NCBI GenBank assembly: GCA_964636325.1
Contig: CAZWRV010000026.1
Span: 3,550 to 67,549, forward strand
Direction: 5' to 3'
Length of the DNA: 64,000 bases
Source: CAZWRV01 sp964636325
GTDB lineage: Bacteria; Verrucomicrobiota; Lentisphaeria; Victivallales; GWF2-50-93
Within the stretch, counting starts at the first letter, position 1, and each line of letters opens with the position of its first letter. The notes below the pieces were generated by a model. It was not told where the DNA came from and did no database searches. It saw only the letters and a list, made by a program, of their open reading frames with translations. A program made the translations under genes and the position numbers. Positions 43,290-51,760 of the stretch are shown piece by piece.

Positions 43290-45131
43290 ATGTGCGGAAT
43301 CGTTGCATACGCCGGCGGACGCCCCGCGGTCAGCACCTTGATCGAGGGGCTCAAGCGGCTTGAATACAGGGGATACGACTCGGCGGGGATAGCGGTCGTC
43401 CACGGCGGCGGCATCAGATGCGCGAGGGAGGTCGGCAAGGTCAAGAACCTCCAGGCGAAAATACATGCTGAATGGTCCGGCGGCGACAGCATCTCCGGGA
43501 CAGTCGGCATAGCACACACGCGATGGGCCACGCATGGCGCACCACTGGAGAGGAACGCGCACCCGCACATGGACGAGAAGTCCGCCTTCGCCGTCGTGCA
43601 CAACGGGATAATCGAGAACTACTCGCCGCTCCGCGACCGCCTCCGCGCCAAGGGGCACGTATTCACGTCGGACACCGACACGGAAGCGCTGGTCCATCTC
43701 ATCGACGAATGCTACGAAGGCGACCTGCTCGGCGCGGTCGCCGCGGCGTTGAAGCAGATCGAAGGGACATTCGGCATCGCGGTAGTTTCGAAACATTTCC
43801 CCGGTCAGATCGTCGTCGCCCGCAGAGGCAGCCCGATCGTCATCGGCATATGCGAAAACGAGACCATCGTCGCCAGCGACGTCTCGGCGGTCGTCTCTTA
43901 CACCAAGAAAGTCATCTACCTCGACGACGACGACGTCGCCCTGGTGAAGTGCGGCGAGGTCGACCTGCGCGACATCGACAACGTGCCGGTTTCCAGGGAG
44001 ATCGCGCACATCGACTGGGACGTCGGCGCGGCCGAGAAGGGCGGATTCGACCATTTCATGCTCAAGGAGATATTCGAGCAGCCGCAGGCGGTATCCAACT
44101 CGATCCGCGGCCGCCTCGACGAGAGCGCCGCCACCGCAATGCTGTCCGGCCTCAACCTCCAGCCGAAGGAGCTGGCAGGAATTTCAAGGATCGTCGTAGC
44201 GGCATGCGGCACAAGCCTGCACGCCGGAATGCTGGGCGCATATTTCTTCGAGGATCTCGCGGACCTCCCCGCCAAGGTCGAGCAGGCCGCGGAATTCCGC
44301 TACAGGAATCCGATCATCGAGCCGGGGACCCTGGTTATCGCGATCAGCCAGTCCGGCGAGACAGCCGACACCCTCGCCGCGGTCCGCGAGGCGAGGCAGA
44401 AGGGCGCGGCCGTCGCGGCGATATGCAACGTCGTCGGCTCGACGATCGCCCGCGAATCGGGCTCCGGAATATACCTGCACGCCGGCCCCGAGATCGGAGT
44501 CGCCTCCACCAAGGCCTTCACCTGCCAGGTCGCAGTTCTTCTCATGACCGCGCTCAAGTTCGGACGCGCGAGAAGGCTTTCACGGCAGGAAGGCACGAGG
44601 CTCATCAACGAAATAAAGACGCTGCCGGACCTCGTCCAGAAAGTTCTCGAAAAGAACGAGCGGATAAAGGCCGTAGCCGCGAAATACGCGAAGGCCGAGG
44701 ACTTCTTCTTCATCGGCAGGGGCTACCTCTATCCGGCCGCCCTGGAAGGCGCCCTCAAGCTCAAGGAGATAAGCTACGTCCACGCCGAGGGCTACCACGC
44801 CGCGGAGCTCAAGCACGGCCCCATCGCCCTCCTCGAGGAGGGCGTCCCGGTCCTCGCGCTCGCAAACGACATCCCCGGCAAGGACAAGATGATCGGCAAC
44901 ATCCAGGAATGCAAAGCCAGAAAGTCGCCAGTCATCGCAGTCTGCACCGAAGGCGACAAGGAGATAATCCCGCATGCTGACGACTCCATCCAGGTGCCGA
45001 AGGCGTCGGAATTCATCGCGCCGATCCTGTCGGTCGTGGCGATGCAGCTGCTCTCATACCACGTAGCAAAGGCCAGAGGCTGCTCCATCGACCAGCCGAG
45101 AAACCTCGCCAAGAGCGTAACGGTGGAGTAA
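43290..45131 (+). CDS. glmS: Glutamine-fructose-6-phosphate aminotransferase (isomerising)
   Basis: A 613-residue enzyme that makes glucosamine 6-phosphate from fructose 6-phosphate and glutamine, the first step to UDP-GlcNAc for peptidoglycan and surface glycans. The glutaminase domain begins MCGIVAYAGG, with Cys2 as nucleophile, GIAHTRWATHG (about 71-81) and the HNGIIENY motif; the isomerase half has two SIS domains with ACGTSLHAG (about 306-314), SQSGETADTL (about 351-360) and the C-terminal KSVTVE. Length is normal (about 610). Start preceded by ACGGAGACGGGGA. No glmS ribozyme is seen upstream; the leader is only about 130 bases and AT-rich. Confidence 0.97.
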   Translation: MCGIVAYAGGRPAVSTLIEGLKRLEYRGYDSAGIAVVHGGGIRCAREVGKVKNLQAKIHAEWSGGDSISGTVGIAHTRWATHGAPLERNAHPHMDEKSAFAVVHNGIIENYSPLRDRLRAKGHVFTSDTDTEALVHLIDECYEGDLLGAVAAALKQIEGTFGIAVVSKHFPGQIVVARRGSPIVIGICENETIVASDVSAVVSYTKKVIYLDDDDVALVKCGEVDLRDIDNVPVSREIAHIDWDVGAAEKGGFDHFMLKEIFEQPQAVSNSIRGRLDESAATAMLSGLNLQPKELAGISRIVVAACGTSLHAGMLGAYFFEDLADLPAKVEQAAEFRYRNPIIEPGTLVIAISQSGETADTLAAVREARQKGAAVAAICNVVGSTIARESGSGIYLHAGPEIGVASTKAFTCQVAVLLMTALKFGRARRLSRQEGTRLINEIKTLPDLVQKVLEKNERIKAVAAKYAKAEDFFFIGRGYLYPAALEGALKLKEISYVHAEGYHAAELKHGPIALLEEGVPVLALANDIPGKDKMIGNIQECKARKSPVIAVCTEGDKEIIPHADDSIQVPKASEFIAPILSVVAMQLLSYHVAKARGCSIDQPRNLAKSVTVE

Positions 45132-45132
45132 A

Positions 45133-45149
45133 GGCGGCGTTCCGCCGCC
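45133..45149 (+). terminator. Candidate glmS terminator hairpin
   Basis: A perfect 7-bp all-GC stem GGCGGCG-ttc-CGCCGCC starts two bases after the glmS stop and is followed by ATTGTTTCAGATTTCC, a short T-rich tract that also carries the TTCAGATTTCC word found beside two other stop codons. Confidence 0.55.
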
Positions 45150-45279
45150 ATTGTTTCAGATTTCCAGTTCCGTCCGCGGACATGGTGAAGCCGTCTGAAA
45201 TAGCCTTGCGCCTCTTCAGCGATGTGCGCCGAGAATCCGAACTTGAGGAACTGACTTGGCCGTGAGATTCGATTATCCA

Positions 45280-45322
45280 AGTATGAATTCGGCAAAAGGG
45301 CTTAGTTTGCTGAATTCATACT
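45280..45322. repeat. 17-bp stem inverted repeat between glmS and lepB
   Basis: AGTATGAATTCGGCAAA (45280-45296) and TTTGCTGAATTCATACT (45306-45322) pair in 16 Watson-Crick pairs and one G-T, with a 9-base loop. The hairpin lies upstream of the lepB promoter candidate and 157 bases after glmS; it may be a terminator-like element or a repeat. No gene is seen in the 296-bp gap. Confidence 0.75.
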
Positions 45323-45341
45323 CGCCATCTTGACTGATTCC

Positions 45342-45369
45342 TCGACTTTTCCAGTTCCGATATTATAAT
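45342..45369 (+). promoter_or_regulatory. Candidate lepB promoter
   Basis: A consensus TATAAT (45364-45369) follows TCGACT (45342-45347) after 16 bases, about 59 bases before the chosen lepB start. The -10 box is perfect, the -35 box has one mismatch to TTGACT. Confidence 0.4.
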
Positions 45370-45427
45370 TTGTCCTCAAAGCCATCACACAGATGACAGC
45401 TGTTTGCTTCACATAAGGCGGAGCTTG

Positions 45428-46618
45428 ATGTTCGACAAGATGATAAAGCGCTACCAGACCCGCAAGTGCCGGCGGGGCATTGACGACTTCATAGGCCAGC
45501 TCAGGCATATCGTCCACGTGAACGACGACATCCTTCCGACCAGCACCAAGGAGAAGGTGGCGGAACTTGTGCTGGAGGCTGAGGCGATCGACCCGTCCGA
45601 TCATGAGGAGGCGAAGCACTTCATCGAACGGGCGCCGGTCCGGGCGGCGAAGATACTCCCCAAGAAGAACTTCCCGGTGATCCGCGAATACGTCGACATC
45701 ATCGCGGTCGCCTTTTCCGTGGCGTTCGGCATCAGGGCGCTCTACCTGCAGCCATTCAAGATCCCCACAAGCAGCATGCAGCCAACCCTCTTCGGCATAC
45801 ATTACATGAACAAGGACAGCACGATTCCCGACAGCGCCCCCGATCTGGTGAACTACTGCCTCTATTCGGTCCAGCGAGCCAGGCTTGCGGTCAAGCGCGA
45901 GGGCAGCTTCGACCCGGGCAGCGTCTCACAGTATGCCAGGTATATCATATTCCCGTGGACACGCTTCAAGATCGGCGGCGTCGGATACGAGCTTCCCGGC
46001 ATTCCGGATCAGATCGCAAAATATGCGCTGAAGGGCGACGTCTTCGGCAACAGGGAATATAACGAGGGCGAGATCCTGTGCGACGGCTGGCTCTCGCTCG
46101 GCGACCACCTCTTCGTCGACCGCTGCACATACCACTTCAGGGAGCCCAGACGCGGGGATGTCGTCGTCTTCGTCACCGAAAACATGCCATGCCGCTCGAG
46201 AGGATTCTACTACATCAAGCGCCTCATCGGCATGCCCGGCGACACCATCAAGGTCGTAGACAGGGAAGTCCACGTCAAGGAAAAGGGGTCGGACGAGTTC
46301 GTACCCATATCGAGCTTCGGGATCAAGGAGATAAACAGGATATACTCGAACCAGGGGGGCTACCACGGCCACCTGCCTATGGAACTGCTGACGACAGGCA
46401 ACGAGATCGAGGTGCCAAAGGGCTGCTACTTCATGATGGGCGACAACAGCGCCAACAGCTCGGACAGCAGGATGTGGGGCTTCCTCCCGAGGAGGAACAT
46501 AGTCGGCAGGGCGCTCTTCGTCTTCTGGCCTTTCTCCCGCCGATGGGGCCTCGTCGACAAATGCGCCCCCATCCCCGTCGAAACCACACCCGACCTCTCC
46601 GCCATGGAGCTCCAATAA
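45428..46618 (+). CDS. lepB: Signal peptidase I (enlarged form)
   Basis: A 396-residue membrane protease that removes signal peptides from exported proteins. Catalytic Ser116 lies in PTSSMQPTL after one membrane helix (about 91-107); the general-base Lys264 is in YYIKRLIGMPGD, with the later box GDNSANSSDSRMWGFLP. The Ser-Lys distance is 148 residues compared with 55 in Escherichia coli LepB (Ser90/Lys145, from general knowledge), so about 90 extra residues with a YNEGEILCDGWLSLGDHLF segment are inserted between the boxes; about 80 extra residues precede the helix. Start at 45428 is chosen for AAGGCGGAG directly upstream. PVC bacteria are known for large signal peptidases. A strong terminator follows. 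Confidence 0.93.
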   Translation: MFDKMIKRYQTRKCRRGIDDFIGQLRHIVHVNDDILPTSTKEKVAELVLEAEAIDPSDHEEAKHFIERAPVRAAKILPKKNFPVIREYVDIIAVAFSVAFGIRALYLQPFKIPTSSMQPTLFGIHYMNKDSTIPDSAPDLVNYCLYSVQRARLAVKREGSFDPGSVSQYARYIIFPWTRFKIGGVGYELPGIPDQIAKYALKGDVFGNREYNEGEILCDGWLSLGDHLFVDRCTYHFREPRRGDVVVFVTENMPCRSRGFYYIKRLIGMPGDTIKVVDREVHVKEKGSDEFVPISSFGIKEINRIYSNQGGYHGHLPMELLTTGNEIEVPKGCYFMMGDNSANSSDSRMWGFLPRRNIVGRALFVFWPFSRRWGLVDKCAPIPVETTPDLSAMELQ

Positions 46619-46645
46619 AAAACCGGCTGAGACAGCCGGTTTTTT
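46617..46645 (+). terminator. Rho-independent terminator of lepB
   Basis: AAAAAACCGGCTG-aga-CAGCCGGTTTTTT: a 13-bp perfect stem with GC core and T-run that begins at the lepB stop codon (46616-46618). Because the stem starts with A-run and ends with T-run it could act for the convergent ferredoxin gene too. Confidence 0.92.
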
Positions 46646-46666
46646 CTCTTTGAAAATCATTTTCTT

Positions 46667-46784
46667 GAAAATCCGAATACCGTTCGGATTTTCCGGTTCA
46701 GATTCCTGACGTGCGACCAGGGACATCCGCATCGCATTTTCCCCGCCAGCGACGATTGACTGCGGCAGGGACTGGAATCTGAAC
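46667..46784. repeat. Ferredoxin 3' hairpin and TTCAGATTCC inverted repeat
   Basis: Perfect 11-bp hairpin GAAAATCCGAA/TTCGGATTTTC (46667-46693) lies beside perfect 11-bp arms GTTCAGATTCC (46696-46706) and GGAATCTGAAC (46774-46784). The right arm touches the stop codon of the minus-strand ferredoxin gene (46785). Same arm word as at 13735/13814. Confidence 0.75.
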
Positions 46785-46955
46785 TCACTGCATCGAGATC
46801 GCCTCTACGGGGCACTCGTCGACGCAGGCACCGCAGTCCACGCACTGGTCCGTAACGACGGCCTTGCCGTCCTTCATCACAATCGCCTCGGTCGGGCATG
46901 AGCTTACGCATGCCTCGCAGCCGGTGCACTTCCCTTCATCAACCTTCGCCGCCAT
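46785..46955 (-). CDS. Two-cluster 4Fe-4S ferredoxin
   Basis: A 56-residue bacterial-type ferredoxin. Two CxxCxxCxxxCP motifs are present: [12 protein letters not shown] (10-21) and [12 protein letters not shown] (38-49), each binding one [4Fe-4S] cluster, with the acidic stretch in between ([16 protein letters not shown]). A near-perfect AGGAGG lies 8 bases before the ATG. It is a soluble electron carrier, as in clostridial-type ferredoxins, and fits an anaerobic fermentative metabolism. It is isolated between lepB (convergent) and pheT (divergent), and its redox partner cannot be told from context. Confidence 0.93.
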   Translation of the reverse strand: MAAKVDEGKCTGCEACVSSCPTEAIVMKDGKAVVTDQCVDCGACVDECPVEAISMQ

Positions 46956-47059
46956 TTGAGTTTCCTCCTATTTTTACCATGTTTGATGTTCATTTTCTGC
47001 AAAGGCGCGTTTAAACTAGTCCGCCCTACTTTTTTATCAAATGTAAAACGAATATTTTT

Positions 47060-47088
47060 TTGGACAAGTTTCTCTTACGCACTATACT
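47060..47088 (+). promoter_or_regulatory. Candidate pheT promoter
   Basis: TTGGAC (47060-47065) and TATACT (47083-47088) with exactly 17 bases between them, in an AT-rich stretch 48 bases before the pheT start. No T-box sequence is seen. Confidence 0.55.
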
Positions 47089-47135
47089 ATCTACCCTCTT
47101 TTTTTGAAGGGCATAGAATTTCCGAGGATTATCAT

Positions 47136-49547
47136 ATGAAGATTTCGCTCGACTGGCTCAGGCAGTATGTGGATGTCCCCTATTCCGGCGACGAGCTTGT
47201 AGGCAGGCTGACGATGGCAGGGATAGAGGTGGAGGACGTCCGCAGGATTTCCGCTCCGGACAAGGTGGTCGCGTGCGAGATACTAGGAAGACGGCCGCAT
47301 CCCAAGGCCGACAAGCTTTCCATATGCACGGTATCCACCGGGGCTCGGACGCTCGAGGTCGTCTGCGGCGCCCCCAACTGCGACACGGGGCTCCTAACCG
47401 CTCTCGCCCTTCCCGGGACGGTGCTGAGGCCCGGCCCCCCCGGCGTGGAAAAGGAGATCGTCGTCAAGGTCGCCGTCATCAGGGGCGTCGAATCTCCCGG
47501 CATGCTGTGCAGCGAGAAGGAGCTTGGAATAGGAGACGACGGAGGCGGGATCATTTCACTGCCCAAGGGCATTCGTCCCGGGACGCCTCTGAGCGAAATA
47601 TTCCGCCCGGACATCCTGCTCGATCTCGAGATAACCCCGAACCGACCCGACCTCCTCTCCCACATCGGAATCGCCCGCGAAATTACGGCGTCATCCGGGA
47701 ACCCGCTCAAGCTTCCCGCGGCCGAGGTCGCCGTCTCCGGCGCCTGCGATCATGCGAAGTCCGCGGGAACCGTCACCATAGAGGACCTTCAGCTCTGCCC
47801 CTTCTACACCGGCAGAATCATTAGGGGCGTGAAGATCAAGGAAAGCCCCGACTGGCTGAAGCGCCGCCTTGAAAGCGTCGGCCTCCGTCCCATAAACAAT
47901 ATCGTAGACATCACCAACTTCGTCCTTCACGAGACCGGCCAGCCGCTGCATGCGTTCGACCTCAAGCTCCTCTCAGGGCGGAAAGTGATCATAAGACGGG
48001 CCCGCCAGGGAGAGAAGATCGTCCTGCTGGACGGCTCGGAGAAAATGCTGAAGCCCGACAATCTGGTCATAGCCGACGCAGACAAGCCTGTCGCCCTCGC
48101 CGGAGTCATGGGCGGCGAATTCAGCGGCGTCGTCGCGGACACCGACGAGATACTTCTGGAAAGCGCATACTTCAAGCCGTCCAACGTCAGGGCGACATCC
48201 AGGGAACTGGCCGTTTCTTCAGACTCGTCGTACCGATTCGAGCGCGGCGTCGACCCGCAGATGGTCGTTTACGCAAGCGACAGGGCCGCCAGCCTCATCC
48301 TGGAGCTGGCGGGCGGCGAAGCCGTCTCCGACCTGATAGCGCAGGGCGCGGTTCCGCCGCCGCCACCGCCAATCCAATGCCGCTACGACAAGATAAGAGG
48401 CATCATCGGCGCCCCGGTGCAGGATGCCGAGATGGTCCGTATTTTCAAAAGGCTCAGTCTCGCCGTAGAAGAGGGCAGCGGGCGCTGCACGGTATCCCCT
48501 CCTTCATTCAGGCCCGACCTCAGGAACGAGGCGGACTTGGCCGAAGAGGTCGCGAGGATTCACGGACTTTCCCAGATCCCGCTGATACCGGTCAGGGCCG
48601 AGCCCGGCGGCTCCATCAAGGACGACGCTTATGCGCCAATCGAAAATGCCAGGAACCAGCTTCTCGCGCTGGGGCTCAACGAAATATACAACTACAGCCT
48701 GGTCAGCGAGAAGGACGCACTCCTCGACGCCGACTTCGCAAAATCCGACCTCGTCGAAATCTCAAACCCGCTCAACCTGGACTTCGCGTTCATGCGGCCC
48801 TCCCTGCTCCATCACATGCTGCAGACGGCCGCCTTCAACATCGCCAGGAAGAACTGCGACATCTCATTCTTCGAGATGGGCACCGCCTTCTGCGCGAACC
48901 CGAAGCTCTTTCCAGAGGAAAGGCTCGAAGCGTGCATCGCGCTCACAGGAAGGAAGTTCCCCGGCAGATACTCGGACGACAGGACGTTGAAGTTCGACTA
49001 CTTCGACCTGAAGGGCATCCTTGAAGCCTGGCTCGAGGCCATGAGGATCAGGAACTTCCGCTTCAGGAAGGCGAAAAATGCGAACTTCGCGGATGACTGC
49101 TGCGCCGAACTCCTGCTCGGCGGCGAATGCGCCGCCATACTCGGCAGGCTTTCCACCAGAGCCATGGCTCCGTTCAAGCTCAAGGAGGAAGTCTTCCTGG
49201 CCAAGATACAGATGGACAGGATTTTCGCAAAGCTCCCCGGCGGCGCCGCATACAGCCCCGTCTCGCTCTTCCCCGCGATCGTCCGCGACCTGGCATTCGT
49301 CGCCGACGCCGGATTCGAGCACCAGAGCTTCATCGAATACGTCGCATCGCTCAAAATCCGTAACCTCGAGAAAATAGAGATTTTCGACGTCTTCACGGAC
49401 AAAAGCCTCGGCGAGGGAAGAAAAAGCCTGGCATACAGCATCACATACCGCGACAGTTCCAGGACTCTCACCGACGCCGAGGTGAACGCGGTGCACGACA
49501 AGTTCCGCGAAAGACTCAAAAACGACCTGAAGATAACCTTAAGATAA
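47136..49547 (+). CDS. pheT: Phenylalanine-tRNA ligase beta subunit
   Basis: An 803-residue subunit of the (alpha-beta)2 phenylalanyl-tRNA synthetase. The N-terminal MKISLDWLRQYVDVPYSGDEL, the tRNA-binding OB domain (VVACEILGRRPHPKADKLSICTV, shown as ILGRRPHPKADKLSICTV), the B3/B4 editing domain with NRPDLLSHIGIARE, the B5 domain and the C-terminal FDX-ACB domain (SLFPAIVRDLAFVAD and ending DKFRERLKNDLKITLR) are all present; length is normal (about 800). Start at 47136 has GAGG eight bases upstream; an upstream in-frame extension is not conserved. The alpha subunit gene pheS, usually adjacent, is not next to it in this window. Confidence 0.97.
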   Translation: MKISLDWLRQYVDVPYSGDELVGRLTMAGIEVEDVRRISAPDKVVACEILGRRPHPKADKLSICTVSTGARTLEVVCGAPNCDTGLLTALALPGTVLRPGPPGVEKEIVVKVAVIRGVESPGMLCSEKELGIGDDGGGIISLPKGIRPGTPLSEIFRPDILLDLEITPNRPDLLSHIGIAREITASSGNPLKLPAAEVAVSGACDHAKSAGTVTIEDLQLCPFYTGRIIRGVKIKESPDWLKRRLESVGLRPINNIVDITNFVLHETGQPLHAFDLKLLSGRKVIIRRARQGEKIVLLDGSEKMLKPDNLVIADADKPVALAGVMGGEFSGVVADTDEILLESAYFKPSNVRATSRELAVSSDSSYRFERGVDPQMVVYASDRAASLILELAGGEAVSDLIAQGAVPPPPPPIQCRYDKIRGIIGAPVQDAEMVRIFKRLSLAVEEGSGRCTVSPPSFRPDLRNEADLAEEVARIHGLSQIPLIPVRAEPGGSIKDDAYAPIENARNQLLALGLNEIYNYSLVSEKDALLDADFAKSDLVEISNPLNLDFAFMRPSLLHHMLQTAAFNIARKNCDISFFEMGTAFCANPKLFPEERLEACIALTGRKFPGRYSDDRTLKFDYFDLKGILEAWLEAMRIRNFRFRKAKNANFADDCCAELLLGGECAAILGRLSTRAMAPFKLKEEVFLAKIQMDRIFAKLPGGAAYSPVSLFPAIVRDLAFVADAGFEHQSFIEYVASLKIRNLEKIEIFDVFTDKSLGEGRKSLAYSITYRDSSRTLTDAEVNAVHDKFRERLKNDLKITLR

Positions 49548-49554
49548 AAATGCG

Positions 49555-49672
49555 TGGATGGATGAACGGATGTTTGGCTGATGGACGAAAGGCTATCTGT
49601 GAATAACGGAAAATCAGTTCCCCTAGGAAAAATGCCCGGCCATCCATTCATCCAACCATCCATTCACACTTT
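49555..49672. repeat. GATGGATGA low-complexity repeat, inverted copies
   Basis: The 133-bp pheT-lepA gap begins with TGGATGGATGAACGGATG (49555-49572) and ends with the inverse CATCCATTCATCCAACCATC and CATTCAC (49640-49667), so the two ends can pair to form a long imperfect hairpin. The same word occurs at about 25331. Confidence 0.55.
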
Positions 49673-49680
49673 GTCAAATC

Positions 49681-51480
49681 ATGGATCTTAACCACATCCG
49701 AAACTTTTCCATCATCGCACACATAGACCACGGCAAGTCGACGCTGGCGGACCGCCTCCTCGAACTGACAAAGACCGTGGAGAAGCGCCAGCTCGTCGAG
49801 CAGTTCCTAGACGGCATGGATCTCGAAAGGGAGCGCGGCATCACGATCAAGTGCCATCCGGTGAGGATGAACTACCGGGCCGCCGACGGCCGGGACTACC
49901 AGCTCAACCTCATCGACACCCCCGGGCACGTGGACTTCTCCTACGAGGTCAGCCGCTCCCTCGCAGCATGCGAGGGCGCCATACTCGTGGTCGACGCCAC
50001 CCAGGGCGTCCAGGCCCAGACCGTCGCAAACGTCCACCTCGCCATGCGCCAGGGCCTCGTCATCATCCCGCTCATCAACAAGATCGACCTGCCCGCCTCC
50101 GACCCGCAGATGTGCAGGGAGCAGCTCGAGGAAATCCTCGCCATCCCGGGCGACGAGGCCATACCAATCAGCGCCAAGGACGGCACCGGTGTCCCGCAGG
50201 TCCTGGAGGAAATCATCAGGAAGATCCCTCCGCCCAAGACGACGGGCTTCCCAGGCTTCAGAGGCCTGATCTTCGATTCGACGTACGACTCCTTCCGCGG
50301 CGTAGTCACCTACGTCAGGGTCGTCGACGGCTCCGTCGCCAGAGGAAACAAGATCCGCCTCCTCAGCAACGGGATCGAGAGCGAAGTCAAGGAGGTCGGA
50401 TGCTTCTTTCCCGAAATGAAGCCCGCCGACGAGCTCTCGCCCGGTTCCGTAGGCTACATAATCCCCAACATCAAGAGCCCCGCCGACACCAAGATCGGCG
50501 ACACAGTCACCGACATCAAGTCGGCCAACGCCAGCCCCCTGCCAGGGTTCAAGGAGGTCAAGCCCATGGTCTTCAGCGGCCTTTACCCCATCGACACCAA
50601 GGACTACGACCAGCTCAAGGCCAGCATGGCGAAGCTGCAGCTCAACGACTCGGCATTCTCATACCAGGCCGAAACCTCCGCGGCCCTGGGCTTCGGATTC
50701 CGCTGCGGATTCCTCGGACTCCTCCACATGGAGATCATCCAGGAGCGCCTCCGCCGCGAATACAACATGGACATCATCGCCACCTACCCCAGCGTCATAT
50801 ACCACGTCTACCTGAGGAACGGCGAAATGCTCGAGGTCGACAACCCCGTCCACCTCCCCGACCCCACCAGGATGGAACGCATCGAGGAGCCCGTGATCAC
50901 GGCCAGGATCATCATCCCCAACGAGTACATCGGCGACATCATGGGCCTCGTCATGAACAAGCGCGGCCAGTGCAGCAAGACCGAGTCCGCCGACCACAAG
51001 CACCTCGTCGTCACCTGCGAACTGCCCATGAGCGAAATACTCGTGGACTTCCACGACAAGCTCAAGTCAATAACCCGCGGCTACGGCAGCATGGACTACG
51101 AACTCACCGGCTACAAGCCCGGCAAGCTCGTCAAGCTCGACATGCTCGTCAACGGCGAGGCCGTCGACGCCTTCTCCACCATCGTCCACGAAGATCACGC
51201 CCACAACCGCGGCCGCATGCTCGCCGAAAAGCTCAAGGAGGTCATCCCTCAGCAGCTCTACCAGGTCGCCATACAGGCCGCCATCGGCGGAAAAGTCGTC
51301 GCCAGGGAGACCGTGCGCGCGCTCAGGAAGGACGTCATCGCCAAATGCTACGGAGGCGACATCACGCGCAAGCGCAAGCTCCTCGAAAAGCAGAAGGAGG
51401 GCAAGAAGCGCATGAAGCAGATCGGCAAGGTCAACATCCCCCAGGAGGCCTTCGTCGAAATCCTCAAGGCAGGATCGTAA
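49681..51480 (+). CDS. lepA: Elongation factor 4 (LepA), translational GTPase
   Basis: A 599-residue GTPase that acts on the ribosome (back-translocation or initiation-related, conserved in bacteria). G1 AHIDHGKST (13-21), G3 DTPGHVDF, G4 NKID; then LepA-specific domains with RCGFLGLLHMEIIQERL and the C-terminal VIAKCYGGDITRKRKLLEKQ plus KKRMKQIGKVNIPQEAF that distinguish it from EF-G. Length matches the family (about 600). Alone after pheT with a repeat-rich gap. No signal peptidase gene follows, unlike the enterobacterial lepA-lepB pair; lepB is three genes upstream. Confidence 0.97.
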   Translation: MDLNHIRNFSIIAHIDHGKSTLADRLLELTKTVEKRQLVEQFLDGMDLERERGITIKCHPVRMNYRAADGRDYQLNLIDTPGHVDFSYEVSRSLAACEGAILVVDATQGVQAQTVANVHLAMRQGLVIIPLINKIDLPASDPQMCREQLEEILAIPGDEAIPISAKDGTGVPQVLEEIIRKIPPPKTTGFPGFRGLIFDSTYDSFRGVVTYVRVVDGSVARGNKIRLLSNGIESEVKEVGCFFPEMKPADELSPGSVGYIIPNIKSPADTKIGDTVTDIKSANASPLPGFKEVKPMVFSGLYPIDTKDYDQLKASMAKLQLNDSAFSYQAETSAALGFGFRCGFLGLLHMEIIQERLRREYNMDIIATYPSVIYHVYLRNGEMLEVDNPVHLPDPTRMERIEEPVITARIIIPNEYIGDIMGLVMNKRGQCSKTESADHKHLVVTCELPMSEILVDFHDKLKSITRGYGSMDYELTGYKPGKLVKLDMLVNGEAVDAFSTIVHEDHAHNRGRMLAEKLKEVIPQQLYQVAIQAAIGGKVVARETVRALRKDVIAKCYGGDITRKRKLLEKQKEGKKRMKQIGKVNIPQEAFVEILKAGS

Positions 51481-51695
51481 GCAAAACGCCTCCCCTATGT
51501 TTTTCTCGCCGACGGTTCCGCATTTTTCAGCCAAATATCAACAATCGCCAAAGGTAAAGTATAACATGCTTAACTCACAGGCGCCATATGCCAATCAGAG
51601 CAGCGCAGTATTTCAAACGGGGAATATGAACGAGTCAAGGCCGAATCCGGCGCTATAAGACGCGGGAGACCGGAAAATGCGCCAATAGGCATTGA

Positions 51696-51753
51696 CTTTT
51701 TTATATGATACTATAAAGTAGTCGCGACTTTTTTAAAGTATTATATAAAAAAG
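51696..51753 (+). promoter_or_regulatory. 58-bp palindrome that contains the ribosome binding site of the next gene
   Basis: Centred on TCGCGA (51722-51727). Position by position, 25 of 29 pairs are Watson-Crick, 2 are G-T and 2 are mismatches; left arm CTTTTTTATATGATACT (51696-51712), right arm AGTATTATATAAAAAAG (51737-51753). The AAGG ribosome binding site (51751-51754) of the ATPase gene that starts at 51761 lies in the right arm, so in RNA it would be paired. A TTGACT sits at the left edge (51692-51697). It may be an autoregulatory operator or an RNA switch. The AT-rich composition is unlike the surroundings. Confidence 0.75.
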
Positions 51754-51760
51754 GCTGAAC

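Noticed and set aside
46956..47135. T-box leader or N-terminal extension for pheT
   Set aside because: No T-box sequence is seen, and the in-frame extension upstream of 47136 is not like any PheT.
49851..51557. 568-residue arginine/proline-rich frame within lepA
   Set aside because: Shifted frame of lepA, with composition typical of such shadows.
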